Source of the DNA: Flammeovirgaceae bacterium UBA6059
GTDB lineage: Bacteria > Bacteroidota > Bacteroidia > Cytophagales > Cyclobacteriaceae
DNA: 64,000 nucleotides
NCBI GenBank assembly: GCA_002435755.1
Contig: DIYH01000035.1
Location: forward strand, 372,001-436,000
Direction: 5' to 3'
The notes beneath the pieces were generated by a model. That model searched no databases and was not told the origin of the DNA. It worked only from the letters and a program-made list of their open reading frames with translations. Position numbers and translations under genes: made by a program. Positions 34,520 to 44,458 of the stretch are shown here, one piece after another. How positions within the stretch are numbered: the stretch's first letter is position 1; every line of letters starts with the position of its first letter.

Positions 34520-36664
34520 TTACAAGGCCTCTTCTGCTCCCATTAGCTTGACTATGATCTCTTTAGCTGCTACAGGTATGACCGTACCAGGACCAAATAC
34601 CGCTGCTACGCCAGCATCATAAAGGAAGTCATAGTCTTTTTTGGGAATTACTCCGCCCGCTACGACCATGATGTCGCCTCTTCCAATAGCCTGGAGCTCT
34701 TCTATCAACTTCGGCACAAGCGTCTTATGTCCCGCAGCTAAGCTTGACGCTCCTATTACATGTACATCGTTTTCAGCAGCTTGCATCGCTACTTCAGCAG
34801 GTGTTTGAAATAACGGTCCGATATCTACATCAAAGCCCAGATCAGCAAAACTTGTAGCGATGACCTTGGCTCCACGATCATGACCATCTTGTCCCATTTT
34901 CGCAACCATGATCCTGGGTCGTCGACCTTCAAGCTCTTCAAACTGATCCGAAAGATCGCGCGCTTTTTGATAAACTCTATCATCGGCGATCTCCTTAGAA
35001 TAGACGCCTGTCACTGACTGGACATGTGCTTTATGTCTTCCAAATTTCTTCTCCATGGCCATAGATATTTCACCTAAGGTAGCTCTTTTTCGTGCGGCTT
35101 CTACCGCTACCGCTAATAGGTTGCCTTCTCCACTTGTAGCTACTCCTGTCAATTTATCTAGTGCTTTGACTACCTCTTGCTCGTCCCTTTGCTTCTTGAG
35201 CTGTAGCAATCTTTCTTTCTGAGAGCGAAGCACCTTAGCATTATCTACCTCCAGTGTTTCTATCTGACCACTTTCCTCTACCTCATATCTATTCACCCCC
35301 ACAATAATATCCTTGCCAGAATCTATCCTTGCCTGCTTACGAGCAGCAGCCTCTTCTATCTTTAGCTTAGGCATGCCCGTTTCTATAGCTTTAGCCATAC
35401 CTCCTAAAGACTCAATCTCCTGAATGATCTCCCATGCTTTATAGACCAAATCATTGGTCAATGACTCTACGTAGTATGATCCTCCAAGCGGGTCGACCAC
35501 CTTAGTAATATTGGTTTCCTCTTGAAGGTATATCTGCGTGTTACGAGCGATCCTTGCAGAAAAATCTGTTGGCAAAGCAATAGCCTCGTCAAGTGCGTTA
35601 GTATGCAATGATTGTGTGTGGCCTGTAGCCGCTGCTAATGCTTCAATACACGTTCTGGCGATGTTGTTGTATGGGTCTTGCTCGGTAAGACTCCAGCCTG
35701 AGGTCTGACTATGTGTCCTCAGTGCCATCGACTTGTTGTTCTTAGGGTTGAACTGCTTGATGATCTTGGCCCATAAGACTCTGGCAGCACGCATCTTGGC
35801 CACTTCCATGAAGTAATTCATTCCGATAGCCCAAAAGAACGAAAGGCGTGGGGCAAAAGCATCAATGTCCAGACCTGCTTTAAGTCCGGCTCTGACATAT
35901 TCCAGACCGTCGGCCAGAGTAAATGCCAACTCAAGGTCAGCAGTAGCGCCTGCTTCCTGCATATGGTAGCCGCTAATGCTTATACTATTGAATTTCGGCA
36001 TATTGTTGGCCGTATATTCGAATATATCCGAGATGATCTGCATTGATGGTAGTGGAGGATAGATGTACGTATTTCGCACCATAAACTCCTTGAGAATATC
36101 ATTTTGGATAGTACCAGACAGCTTATCCAGTGACACTCCCTGCTCCTCAGCAGCTACTATATAAAACGCCATAACAGGGATCACAGCCCCATTCATTGTC
36201 ATAGATACTGACATCTGATCAAGAGGGATCTGATCGAATAAAAGTTTCATATCCTCTACGGAATCGATCGCTACACCAGCCTTGCCTACATCGCCCTCTA
36301 CACGTGGGTGGTCAGAATCATATCCTCGATGAGTTGCAAGGTCAAATGCAACCGACAAGCCTTTTTGACCAGCCGCTAGATTTCTACGGTAAAAAGCATT
36401 GGACTCCTCTGCTGTCGAAAAACCTGCATACTGCCGTATGGTCCATGGCCGTAAAGCATACATCGTAGCGTAGGGCCCTCTCAAAAAAGGAGGGATGCCA
36501 GCACTAAAACCTAGATGTCCTACATTCTTAACGTCATCAGCCGAGTAGTAGCTTTTTACTTTGACTCCTTCCGGGAATTGTCCGGCCGTTCTCTTTGAAT
36601 TGCTTCTCGATTGTACTGGAGCCGTCTTGCTGTAAGGTATCTTTGAAAAATCTGGTCTGGACAT
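34520..36664 (-). CDS. mutB: Methylmalonyl-CoA mutase, large (catalytic) subunit
   Basis: About 714 residues from the ATG at 36664, one base after the stop of the small-subunit gene; another ATG lies 12 bases upstream. The N-terminal barrel contains YATMYALRPWTIRQYAGFSTAEESNAFYR and the substrate region QTSGWSLTEQDPYNN. The C-terminal cobalamin domain has the diagnostic DGHDRG followed by VIGASSLAAGHKTL. It rearranges (R)-methylmalonyl-CoA to succinyl-CoA with adenosylcobalamin, linking propionyl-CoA from odd-chain fatty acids and some amino acids to the citric acid cycle. It forms a heterodimer with the product of the upstream gene. Confidence 0.96.
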   Translation of the reverse strand: MSRPDFSKIPYSKTAPVQSRSNSKRTAGQFPEGVKVKSYYSADDVKNVGHLGFSAGIPPFLRGPYATMYALRPWTIRQYAGFSTAEESNAFYRRNLAAGQKGLSVAFDLATHRGYDSDHPRVEGDVGKAGVAIDSVEDMKLLFDQIPLDQMSVSMTMNGAVIPVMAFYIVAAEEQGVSLDKLSGTIQNDILKEFMVRNTYIYPPLPSMQIISDIFEYTANNMPKFNSISISGYHMQEAGATADLELAFTLADGLEYVRAGLKAGLDIDAFAPRLSFFWAIGMNYFMEVAKMRAARVLWAKIIKQFNPKNNKSMALRTHSQTSGWSLTEQDPYNNIARTCIEALAAATGHTQSLHTNALDEAIALPTDFSARIARNTQIYLQEETNITKVVDPLGGSYYVESLTNDLVYKAWEIIQEIESLGGMAKAIETGMPKLKIEEAAARKQARIDSGKDIIVGVNRYEVEESGQIETLEVDNAKVLRSQKERLLQLKKQRDEQEVVKALDKLTGVATSGEGNLLAVAVEAARKRATLGEISMAMEKKFGRHKAHVQSVTGVYSKEIADDRVYQKARDLSDQFEELEGRRPRIMVAKMGQDGHDRGAKVIATSFADLGFDVDIGPLFQTPAEVAMQAAENDVHVIGASSLAAGHKTLVPKLIEELQAIGRGDIMVVAGGVIPKKDYDFLYDAGVAAVFGPGTVIPVAAKEIIVKLMGAEEAL

Positions 36665-36665
36665 A

Positions 36666-38387
36666 TCAAATAGCATTTAACTTTTGGAGTATACTGACAT
36701 TGGCTTTGAGCACGTTGGAGCGTACATGAATGAAGTCATCCACCCCCCAGGCAGCCAGCGCTGTTGCATTAGAGGGGTTTCCAGCGATCAGCAATACACC
36801 AAACTTATCTTTCCAATATTGAATACTTGATTCATCCAGCACTTCGTAATCATCATCAGACCCGCAGATAACGGCAACAGTTCCTTTACTAGCATCCACC
36901 TGGTCTCCACCGAGCTTATCTAGCATTTCAAACCCTCCACAACCCAAGAAATTGGTAGCAAAGTTGAGTCTTGCCGTAATCATAGCGGCACGATCACCTA
37001 CCGAAATAGGTTGGACACAGGGTACTCCGTTGATTTTTCCTTCGGCAACTGATTTAGATAATTGGGCCCTCAGTCTCTCAAAGTCCACAGCATAGCTGAA
37101 TTGACCATTAGCTGACTCGACTACATCCTTATCCAACATATTCGGAAAGTTGTTGACACCTACAACCGTCTTTCTTCGATTACCAATTTCCTCCAATATT
37201 CTAGCCTGTTCTTTTCCAAGTTCTTCTGACAATCCTCCCTGGTTGATCCATGCCTCAAGTCCTCCTTCTGCCTCAATAGTTTGAAACTGATGCCAACCTG
37301 CTTCACAAAGTGACCCAGTCAAAGACTCCACAAAATATGACCCGGCCAGTGGATCATTCACCCAATGGCCATAGGACTCTTCCTTCATAAGATTGCCAAT
37401 GTTTCGCGAGATACGCCTGGCATCCTCGTTATAACCTTTGGGCTCGTAGGGTGTGACGATCACTACATCTGCGGTTCCCAGGACTATCGAAAATGCCTGA
37501 GTTGTTTTTCTCAAATAGTTAGTATCCGAATCAAGTGAAGATTCCAATACCCTAGACGTACGCCCTAAAATAGCAAAGTCACCAACTTCAACTGCCGCAT
37601 CGTATGCTTTGAAAAGCTTAAAGGCAAGCGGCCGTATTGCCCGGAGTTTTGCAATCTCATGATAAAAGTCTGACCCCACAGCCGATGACATGATTAGTTT
37701 TTTCGGCAGAGAATCAATCGAGATTCCTTGCGCGATCGCCTTATCAACGATCCACCGCAGTGAACTGAGCATCACGCCGAGTTCCAAAGCAATACTACCT
37801 CCGGACTGTTGTATTAGGTAAAGGGGAATTTCTATAGTCCTTAGACCACTATATTCTGAGATTAGCTTATGAGAGGAGAACAGATCATTCCCATCAATTT
37901 TGAAGGAAGTACTGGAATCAAGGGTTGTAATCCAAGGGATACCTACATATCCCCGGAACACGTCTGCATTGGCGGATTGGTTTTTGATAAAGCTGGCCAC
38001 CCTACTCAACCCAGCAGTGTCCGTATTGATACCAAACCAGCAGTGTTCCGGAAGTATAGCTGAGATTTGAGTCTCGTTCTCTAACTGCAGACCGCCTTCG
38101 ATAAAGACACCACCTGCTCCCATGTTCAGGGCATTTTGAGCTCTAATATTGGTTTGATCATCGAGACCCAAAAGCTCCAGGTTTACGAAACCATTACCTT
38201 CAAGCAAGCCTCCGAGTCCAGGGGCCTTTTCTTCGGATGAGTCACTGATATCATAGTACGCTTCCAGTTCCAGATTAGGCTCGAACTGCCAATTGAGTTT
38301 ACTAAGGGGCTTACCTTTCAGAAGTGCTTCGGCTGCCTGTCCCCAGGCAACCTTGTCCGAGGGATTAAATTCATCAAAACTAATCAT
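36666..38387 (-). CDS. mutA: Methylmalonyl-CoA mutase, small subunit
   Basis: A 573-residue protein homologous to the large subunit in its barrel (NEDARRISRNIGNLMKEESYGHWVNDPLAGSYFVESLT). The C-terminal cobalamin-like domain is shorter and lacks the DxHxxG histidine motif (GTVAVICGSDDDYEVLDE). This is the known state of MutA subunits, which support the catalytic partner but do not bind the cofactor. The large-subunit gene follows directly on the minus strand. The gene starts 309 bases from dnaA, with which it is divergent. Confidence 0.93.
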   Translation of the reverse strand: MISFDEFNPSDKVAWGQAAEALLKGKPLSKLNWQFEPNLELEAYYDISDSSEEKAPGLGGLLEGNGFVNLELLGLDDQTNIRAQNALNMGAGGVFIEGGLQLENETQISAILPEHCWFGINTDTAGLSRVASFIKNQSANADVFRGYVGIPWITTLDSSTSFKIDGNDLFSSHKLISEYSGLRTIEIPLYLIQQSGGSIALELGVMLSSLRWIVDKAIAQGISIDSLPKKLIMSSAVGSDFYHEIAKLRAIRPLAFKLFKAYDAAVEVGDFAILGRTSRVLESSLDSDTNYLRKTTQAFSIVLGTADVVIVTPYEPKGYNEDARRISRNIGNLMKEESYGHWVNDPLAGSYFVESLTGSLCEAGWHQFQTIEAEGGLEAWINQGGLSEELGKEQARILEEIGNRRKTVVGVNNFPNMLDKDVVESANGQFSYAVDFERLRAQLSKSVAEGKINGVPCVQPISVGDRAAMITARLNFATNFLGCGGFEMLDKLGGDQVDASKGTVAVICGSDDDYEVLDESSIQYWKDKFGVLLIAGNPSNATALAAWGVDDFIHVRSNVLKANVSILQKLNAI

Positions 38388-38696
38388 AGAATACGCTCCG
38401 ATTTTGAGTTGTGCAAAATAGACGGCCTACCTAATTTAAGGAATAATACCTATCAATATTTAACCACTTAGAACCTGATAATTATCATACATCAATTATC
38501 GACAGATCGACTAGCAAATTGTATTTTTCAAAGACCTTAAAAAAAAATAATTGGTCTACTTACAGCCAGGGTCGATTTTAGAAAGTCAAGAACTTTATTA
38601 TTTTTTTGTTAAAAAAAATTGAGACAAATTTGATACCCCGCGAAATCCTAAAGGGTTTCTTTTAACATAAAAGCAGTCTATAAAAGTTTAGATTCT
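38388..38696. other. Divergent intergenic region between mutA and dnaA
   Basis: 309 bases, very A+T-rich, with long A and T runs around 38537-38545 and 38600-38625. One DnaA-box-like sequence, TTATCGACA (38496-38504), differs by one base from TTATCCACA. A cluster of such boxes would be expected of an origin, and I do not see one. The region should hold promoters for both genes, but no clear TAnnTTTG element stands out. Confidence 0.5.
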
Positions 38697-40115
38697 ATGC
38701 ACAAAGATTTGTGGGATAAATGTCTCCGATTTATCAAAGGTGAAATACCAGAACAGAGCTTTAAAACATGGTTTTCGCCGATTATTCCACTAAAACTTGA
38801 AAATGGAGCCCTTACAATTCAGGTCCCAAGCCAGTTTTTCTACGAATGGCTTGAAGAAAATTATGTGCACTTGCTAAAGCAAGCTATCCAACGGGAACTT
38901 GGTGAAAACGGCAGATTGGAATATTCTGTGGTGATCGATAGTGGAAATAGAGCTAATAAGCCCTATACGGTCAATTTAGCGGCAAATGGGCAGGGTAGTA
39001 AATATGGACAAAATCATGATGGGGGCAAGCAAGAGATAAGAAGCCCATTCGCTTTACCTACAGTTGATCTTCACAATCAGTTCTGCAATCTCAATGAGAG
39101 CTATGTATTTGAAAATTATATTGAAGGTGATTGTAACAGGTTAGCCAGATCAGCTGGTTATGCAGTTGCTCAGAAGCCTGGAGTGACGTCCTTCAATCCT
39201 CTGATGATCTATGGAGGTGTAGGTTTGGGTAAGACCCACCTCGTTCAGGCAATTGGTAATGAGATCAGGAATAAGGCAAAAGAGAAATTTGTGCTTTATG
39301 TCGCTTCTGAAAAATTTACTAATCAGTTCATTGAGGCTCTCAAAAACAATAACGTACAGGACTTTACTAATTTCTATCTCAACGTAGATGTACTGATCAT
39401 AGATGATGTGCAATTCCTTAGAGATAAAGAGAAGACCCAGGAAATCTTCTTTCACATCTTCAATCATCTGCATCAAAACGGCAAGCAGATCATCATGACC
39501 TCAGACTGTGCTCCTCGTGATTTAAGAGGCTTACAAGAGCGTCTTGTGAGCAGGTTTAAATGGGGACTTACAGCAGATTTGCAGTCGCCTGATTTTGAAA
39601 CTCGAATGGCGATCATTAAGAAAAAACTCCAATCAGATGGTGTAAACATTCCTGACGATGTACTCGAATATCTTGCTTACAGCATTGACACCAATGTGCG
39701 CGAGTTGGAGGGTGTATTAATATCGCTTATAGCTAACGCATCACTTAATAAGAGAGAGATTGACCTTGAACTAGCGAAGCACACACTGCGCAATATCGTG
39801 CGCGATATTGATGGGGAAGTGGGTATCGACTATATTCAGAAAACCGTGTCAGACTTTTTCAAAGTGTCGCAGGATGATCTAAAGGCAAAAACAAGGAAGA
39901 AGGAAATTGTCATAGCACGTCAGGTAGCCATGTTCTTTTCCAAAGACTATACCAACCATTCTCTCAAGTCAATTGGATATCACTTTGGAGGCCGTGATCA
40001 TAGTACTGTGATACATGCAGTGCAATCAGTCAACGATATGATCGACACTGACTCTAAATTTCGTTACTCTATAGACGAGCTCAAAAAGAAGCTCAAGATG
40101 CGAGTGGCATACTAA
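38697..40115 (+). CDS. dnaA: Chromosomal replication initiator protein DnaA
   Basis: The protein has 472 residues, the normal length. The N-terminal domain (LWDKCLRFIKGEIPEQSFKTWF) recruits helicase. The AAA+ core has Walker A GGVGLGKTHL near residue 175 and Walker B LIIDDVQFL. The C-terminal DNA-binding domain ends with the signature GGRDHSTVIHAVQSV. DnaA binds origin boxes and melts oriC. Here dnaA is not followed by dnaN or recF but by a convergent serine protease gene with a four-base overlap, so the classical dnaA-dnaN operon is not kept. Confidence 0.98.
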   Translation: MHKDLWDKCLRFIKGEIPEQSFKTWFSPIIPLKLENGALTIQVPSQFFYEWLEENYVHLLKQAIQRELGENGRLEYSVVIDSGNRANKPYTVNLAANGQGSKYGQNHDGGKQEIRSPFALPTVDLHNQFCNLNESYVFENYIEGDCNRLARSAGYAVAQKPGVTSFNPLMIYGGVGLGKTHLVQAIGNEIRNKAKEKFVLYVASEKFTNQFIEALKNNNVQDFTNFYLNVDVLIIDDVQFLRDKEKTQEIFFHIFNHLHQNGKQIIMTSDCAPRDLRGLQERLVSRFKWGLTADLQSPDFETRMAIIKKKLQSDGVNIPDDVLEYLAYSIDTNVRELEGVLISLIANASLNKREIDLELAKHTLRNIVRDIDGEVGIDYIQKTVSDFFKVSQDDLKAKTRKKEIVIARQVAMFFSKDYTNHSLKSIGYHFGGRDHSTVIHAVQSVNDMIDTDSKFRYSIDELKKKLKMRVAY

Positions 40116-41587
40116 AACATGTAAGGGTAGTACACTTTTCTCCCCCTCTGGGTAATACCGGAAATAATTACCCTACCTCGGATTCTTTCCAGGATATCAG
40201 CCAGTTCTTCGGGGCTATCAATTTCTACATTATTGATGGTAGTGATGATAAAGCCTTCTGGGATGTCCAGTCTTCGGAAAAACCCATTTCGTACATCCAA
40301 CACTCGCACTCCGTTATCAATTCCAAGTACCTCTTGCTCAAGCTTAGGCACTGACTCGAATACCACTCCCAGGGATTCCGATAGGTAAGTCGATTTGGTA
40401 ATGACACCCGTCGTGCCCTCTCTATTGGTTAGCACAAGAGCGCGGTTAATGACTTCATCATCTCTCCTCAAGGTCAATTCGATCTGATCGCCCGGATAGA
40501 AATAGCCTATCATTTCCTCAAGATTAGCCCTGCTATCGATAGACTTTCCATTCACCGCTAGCACAACATCACCTTTTTTGAGCTTGGCCTTGTCTGCTGC
40601 CCATCCATCCCTAACATCGGTAATGATAATCCCGTCAGTAGATTCCAGTTCCATGCGCTCCTTTATTTCGCTATCTATATCCAGGTATTCTGCGCCAATG
40701 AATGCCTTTTGTACCTCTCCATAGGTCTTCAGATCATTGAATACCTTGTTGACAATATCTACCGGCACAGCAAACCCATAGCCTGCATAAGATCCTGTCC
40801 GGCTCAGGATCGCTGTATTGATACCAATCAATTCTCCTTGAATATTGACCAATGCTCCCCCACTATTCCCTGGGTTAATTGCCGCGTCGGTCTGGATAAA
40901 AGATTCAATAGGGAACTTATCTCGAAGGATATTGATATTTCGACCCTTTGCGCTTACAATACCAGCAGTAACCGTAGAAGTAAGGTTGAAAGGATTACCT
41001 ACCGCCAACGCCCATTCTCCAACATTGACATCCTCACTCTTGCCTAGGGCTATAGCAGGTAGTTCACTAGCATTGATTTTGATCACTGCCAGATCTGTCG
41101 ATGGATCAGTCCCGATCAATTCCGCCTGGTAAGATTCCTTACCATGAATCACTGTAATTCCATCAGCCTCATCAATGACGTGATTGTTGGTAACAATATA
41201 GCCATCCTGACTGAAGATGACACCAGACCCGCTACTAGTTGTCTGAGATGCTCTTGGTTGAAAAAACCAGTCCATCCAACTACCAGTGCGGTACTCTACT
41301 TCATTAAGTGTCTTGATAAATACTACGCTCTGAGTGCTCCTTTCAGAGGCCTTAACAAAATCTTCATTGTAGTCAATTCTCCTTGTTGAGGTGCTATTGT
41401 CGGACATTGCGATTTTATCAGATGTATAATCTCTATGACCATGTGAAATTATTTCTGCATAAGAAGTCTCTACAGGAATCTCAGTTCCCTGACTTATATC
41501 AAGTTTTTGATCCCAATAATTTATAAATACTGATCCCGAAGCTCCCGACACAAAAGCAACTACCACTACAGCAAGCGTTCTTTTCAT
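40112..41587 (-). CDS. DegP/DegQ-like membrane-anchored serine protease with PDZ domains
   Basis: A 491-residue protein with an N-terminal anchor or signal helix (MKRTLAVVVVAFVSGASGSVF). The trypsin-like domain has the triad His136 (IVTNNHVID), Asp165 (DPSTDLAVI) and Ser242 (AAINPGNSGGALV). A PDZ domain follows (about residues 300-385, GIIITDVRDGWAADKAKLKKGDVVLAVNG), and a second, degenerate one ends the protein (about 400-485). HtrA proteases act in the periplasm as protease and chaperone for damaged envelope proteins. The gene overlaps the dnaA end by four bases and diverges from the GH3 gene. Confidence 0.94.
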   Translation of the reverse strand: MKRTLAVVVVAFVSGASGSVFINYWDQKLDISQGTEIPVETSYAEIISHGHRDYTSDKIAMSDNSTSTRRIDYNEDFVKASERSTQSVVFIKTLNEVEYRTGSWMDWFFQPRASQTTSSGSGVIFSQDGYIVTNNHVIDEADGITVIHGKESYQAELIGTDPSTDLAVIKINASELPAIALGKSEDVNVGEWALAVGNPFNLTSTVTAGIVSAKGRNINILRDKFPIESFIQTDAAINPGNSGGALVNIQGELIGINTAILSRTGSYAGYGFAVPVDIVNKVFNDLKTYGEVQKAFIGAEYLDIDSEIKERMELESTDGIIITDVRDGWAADKAKLKKGDVVLAVNGKSIDSRANLEEMIGYFYPGDQIELTLRRDDEVINRALVLTNREGTTGVITKSTYLSESLGVVFESVPKLEQEVLGIDNGVRVLDVRNGFFRRLDIPEGFIITTINNVEIDSPEELADILERIRGRVIISGITQRGRKVYYPYMF

Positions 41588-41651
41588 CTTGTTCTTATTT
41601 TCAATATTCCTTACGAAAGTAGGGCAACCTTGTTTTCTACTTTAACACCAC

Positions 41652-41670
41652 AAAACTCTCTCAGAGTTTT
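41652..41670. promoter_or_regulatory. Perfect inverted repeat between DegP-like and GH3 genes
   Basis: AAAACTCT (41652-41659), a three-base CTC loop, then AGAGTTTT (41663-41670). It lies 65 bases upstream of the protease start and 121 bases upstream of the GH3 start. With arms of eight bases it is a candidate operator for one or both promoters. Confidence 0.5.
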
Positions 41671-41790
41671 CATACCAAAGTAATTTTTGGCCACTTGAAA
41701 GTATACCCAGGCTTCCGGTTCCAAATGGCACCAGGATATTATCCTTTCTGACTTTATTTCTCAAAATGCATTGACTTATTTTGCAACTTC

Positions 41791-43287
41791 ATGGGAATAA
41801 GGTCCATACTTGCTAAGCCTCTGGCGGCCATAATCGCCAGCCAGCAAAAAGGCTGGTCTTCCCAACCGGGACCTACTCAGAATAGGGTATTTGAAGCCAT
41901 CGTACGAAAGGCAAAACATACAGCTTTTGGTAAGGACCATCTTTTTGCCCAGATCACAAATCATAAGGAGTATCAGGAGGCAGTTCCAATTCGAGATTAC
42001 GAGCAACTCTCACCTTATGTTAAAAGAATCTTAGCTGGTGAAACTGACATATTGTGGCCAGGCAAACCGGCCTATTTTGCTAAGACTTCAGGTACTACAT
42101 CGGGCACAAAGTACATTCCTATTACCAAAGACTCAGTACCCAATCACATTAATAGTGCAAGGAACGCTCTCCTTAGTTATGTCCATGAGACCGGCAACAG
42201 TAAATTTCTGGATGGGAAACTGATCTTCCTTTCAGGTAGTCCGGTCATGGACAAGAAGGCAGGCATCCATACAGGTCGCCTATCGGGAATCGTCAACCAT
42301 CATGTTCCTCAGTACCTTCGCAGCAATCAAATGCCCACCTATGAGACCAACTGCATTGAAGATTGGGAAGAAAAGGTGGATAAGATCGTGGAAGAGACCC
42401 AGTCTGCGAACATGTCTTTGATCTCGGGCATACCACCTTGGGTCCAAATGTACTTTGATCGACTTAACAAGCGATCCGGACAAGCCATTAAAGACCTATT
42501 CCCCAATTTTTCGCTATTCGTGTATGGAGGCGTGAACTTTGAGCCCTACCGGGCAAAACTATTCGAGAGCATCGGTAGGCCAATAGACTCTATAGAGACT
42601 TATCCTGCCTCTGAAGGTTTTATTGCTTACCAGGACTCGAAAGAAGCAGAAGGACTGTTACTGCTACTCAACTCCGGCATTTTCTTTGAATTCATACCTG
42701 CCGACCGATATTTTGATAAAAAGCCGACGAGACTCACCATAGAAGAGGTTGAAGTTGGAGTTAACTATGCCGTCATCATCAACAGCAATGCAGGTCTGTG
42801 GGGTTATTCGATTGGTGATACCGTCAAGTTTGTATCAACCTCTCCATATCGACTGGTGGTTACAGGGAGAATCAAGCATTTTATATCTGCCTTTGGGGAA
42901 CATGTGATAGGCGAAGAAGTAGAAAAGGCAATGAAACTCACAATGGCCAAGTATCCCGAAACTGAGATCACAGAGTTTACGGTAGCTCCAAATGTAACAC
43001 CTGAAGACGGCTTGCCGCGCCACGAATGGTACATTGAGTTTGCAAAGGCACCTTCAGATATTAATGCTTTTAGAGACACACTTGACGCGGAGCTAGTCCA
43101 GCTTAACAGCTATTACGAAGACCTTATCACTGGTAAGATTCTAACAAAGCTCCATATCATCGAGTTAAAGCCACAGTCATTTATATCTTACATGAAATCT
43201 CAAGGTAAACTCGGAGGGCAAAACAAAGTACCCCGATTATCCAATGATCGCAAAATAGCTGATCAGCTTATAAAACACCGATACTAG
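41791..43287 (+). CDS. GH3-family acyl-adenylating enzyme
   Basis: A 498-residue protein with the family pattern throughout. The nucleotide loop is FAKTSGTTSGTKYIPIT (residues 90-107), the acyl pocket region contains VYGGVNFEPYRAKLFESIGRPIDSIETYPASEGFIAYQ, and the C-terminal region carries GYSIGDTVKFVSTSPYRLVVTGRIKHFISAFGEHV. Plant GH3 proteins join auxin or jasmonate to amino acids. Bacterial ones are common in Bacteroidota and presumably activate a carboxylic acid through an acyl-adenylate, but the substrate is not known. It precedes dxr by four bases, so the two are likely co-transcribed. Confidence 0.9.
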   Translation: MGIRSILAKPLAAIIASQQKGWSSQPGPTQNRVFEAIVRKAKHTAFGKDHLFAQITNHKEYQEAVPIRDYEQLSPYVKRILAGETDILWPGKPAYFAKTSGTTSGTKYIPITKDSVPNHINSARNALLSYVHETGNSKFLDGKLIFLSGSPVMDKKAGIHTGRLSGIVNHHVPQYLRSNQMPTYETNCIEDWEEKVDKIVEETQSANMSLISGIPPWVQMYFDRLNKRSGQAIKDLFPNFSLFVYGGVNFEPYRAKLFESIGRPIDSIETYPASEGFIAYQDSKEAEGLLLLLNSGIFFEFIPADRYFDKKPTRLTIEEVEVGVNYAVIINSNAGLWGYSIGDTVKFVSTSPYRLVVTGRIKHFISAFGEHVIGEEVEKAMKLTMAKYPETEITEFTVAPNVTPEDGLPRHEWYIEFAKAPSDINAFRDTLDAELVQLNSYYEDLITGKILTKLHIIELKPQSFISYMKSQGKLGGQNKVPRLSNDRKIADQLIKHRY

Positions 43288-43291
43288 TCCC

Positions 43292-44458
43292 TTGGAGCAA
43301 ACCCATAAAAGACATGTCGCCATTCTCGGTAGTACCGGATCCATCGGCACACAAGCACTGGATGTAATCAGCAGACACCCTGATCAATTTGAGGTAGAAG
43401 TGCTTACAGCAGAAAACAGTGCCGACTTGCTCATCGAGCAAGCGGCAAAGTTTAAACCCAATGCCGTCGTGATCGGCAATGATGACCTGTACGACAAAGT
43501 CTTTGCTGCACTTGACCCATTAGACATCAAAGTCTATAGTGGGACCCAGTCGCTCTGTAGCGTGGTGATGATGGACAAAATCGATGTGGTGCTTACTGCC
43601 CTGATGGGCTATGCGGGACTACAGCCAACCATTAGTGCTATCAGCGCTGGTAAACACATTGCACTAGCGAACAAAGAGACGCTCGTGGTAGCCGGAGAGT
43701 TGATAACGGCCCAGGCTAAGGAGAAAGGGGTCAATATTTACCCTGTCGATTCTGAGCACTCCGCCATCTTTCAATGTCTTGTGGGTGAGTTTCACAACCC
43801 TATCGAGAAAATTGTACTTACCGCTTCAGGTGGGCCTTTCAGAGGTAAAGACCGGGCTTATCTACAAACGGTGACCAAAGCTCAAGCATTGAAACATCCG
43901 AATTGGGACATGGGGGCAAAGATCACGATTGACTCTGCCAGTATGATGAATAAGGGGCTTGAGGTGATTGAGGCAAAATGGCTGTTTGGGTTATCTGCCG
44001 ATCAGGTTGATGTGGTAGTTCACCCACAATCTATCGTGCACTCGATGGTGCAGTTCGAAGATGGGTCCATCAAGGCGCAACTTGGGTTGCCAGACATGCG
44101 TATACCGATCCAGTTTGCAATTGGGTACCCCAATCGACTAAAAGCAAACTATCCCAGGTTTAATTTTGCAGACTATCCCGCGTTGACGTTCGAAAAGCCG
44201 GATTTAGATACCTTTGCCAACTTGCAGTTGGCATATGACGCTTTGGATAAGGCTGGTAACAGTCCCTGCGTTTTAAATGCTGCAAATGAAATTGCGGTAG
44301 CGGCCTTCCTAAAGGATCAGGTTGGTTTCTTAAAAATGTCAGAAATAGTTAAAAACTGTCTCGATAAAATCGCCTACATATCCAATCCAACGCTGGAAGA
44401 TTACGTAGAAACGGACAAAGAGACAAGAATAGTAGCACAAGAATTAATAGTTAGTTAA
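43292..44458 (+). CDS. dxr: 1-deoxy-D-xylulose 5-phosphate reductoisomerase
   Basis: The protein has 388 residues, the normal length. The NADPH site is GSTGSIGTQALDVI. Further motifs are LANKETLVVAGELI, PVDSEHSAIFQCL, TASGGPFR and WDMGAKITIDSASMMNKGLEVIEA, which include the metal ligands. It makes 2-C-methyl-D-erythritol 4-phosphate, the first committed step of the MEP isoprenoid pathway. No ATG or GTG in frame fits near the N-terminus; a TTG at 43292 gives the expected start. Its TAA overlaps the ATG of rseP by one base, and it follows the GH3 gene after four bases. Confidence 0.96.
   Translation: MEQTHKRHVAILGSTGSIGTQALDVISRHPDQFEVEVLTAENSADLLIEQAAKFKPNAVVIGNDDLYDKVFAALDPLDIKVYSGTQSLCSVVMMDKIDVVLTALMGYAGLQPTISAISAGKHIALANKETLVVAGELITAQAKEKGVNIYPVDSEHSAIFQCLVGEFHNPIEKIVLTASGGPFRGKDRAYLQTVTKAQALKHPNWDMGAKITIDSASMMNKGLEVIEAKWLFGLSADQVDVVVHPQSIVHSMVQFEDGSIKAQLGLPDMRIPIQFAIGYPNRLKANYPRFNFADYPALTFEKPDLDTFANLQLAYDALDKAGNSPCVLNAANEIAVAAFLKDQVGFLKMSEIVKNCLDKIAYISNPTLEDYVETDKETRIVAQELIVS

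Noticed and set aside
38496..38504. DnaA-box-like TTATCGACA before dnaA as evidence of oriC
   Set aside because: Only one near match was found. An origin should carry a cluster of boxes, and the gene order around dnaA is not origin-like.
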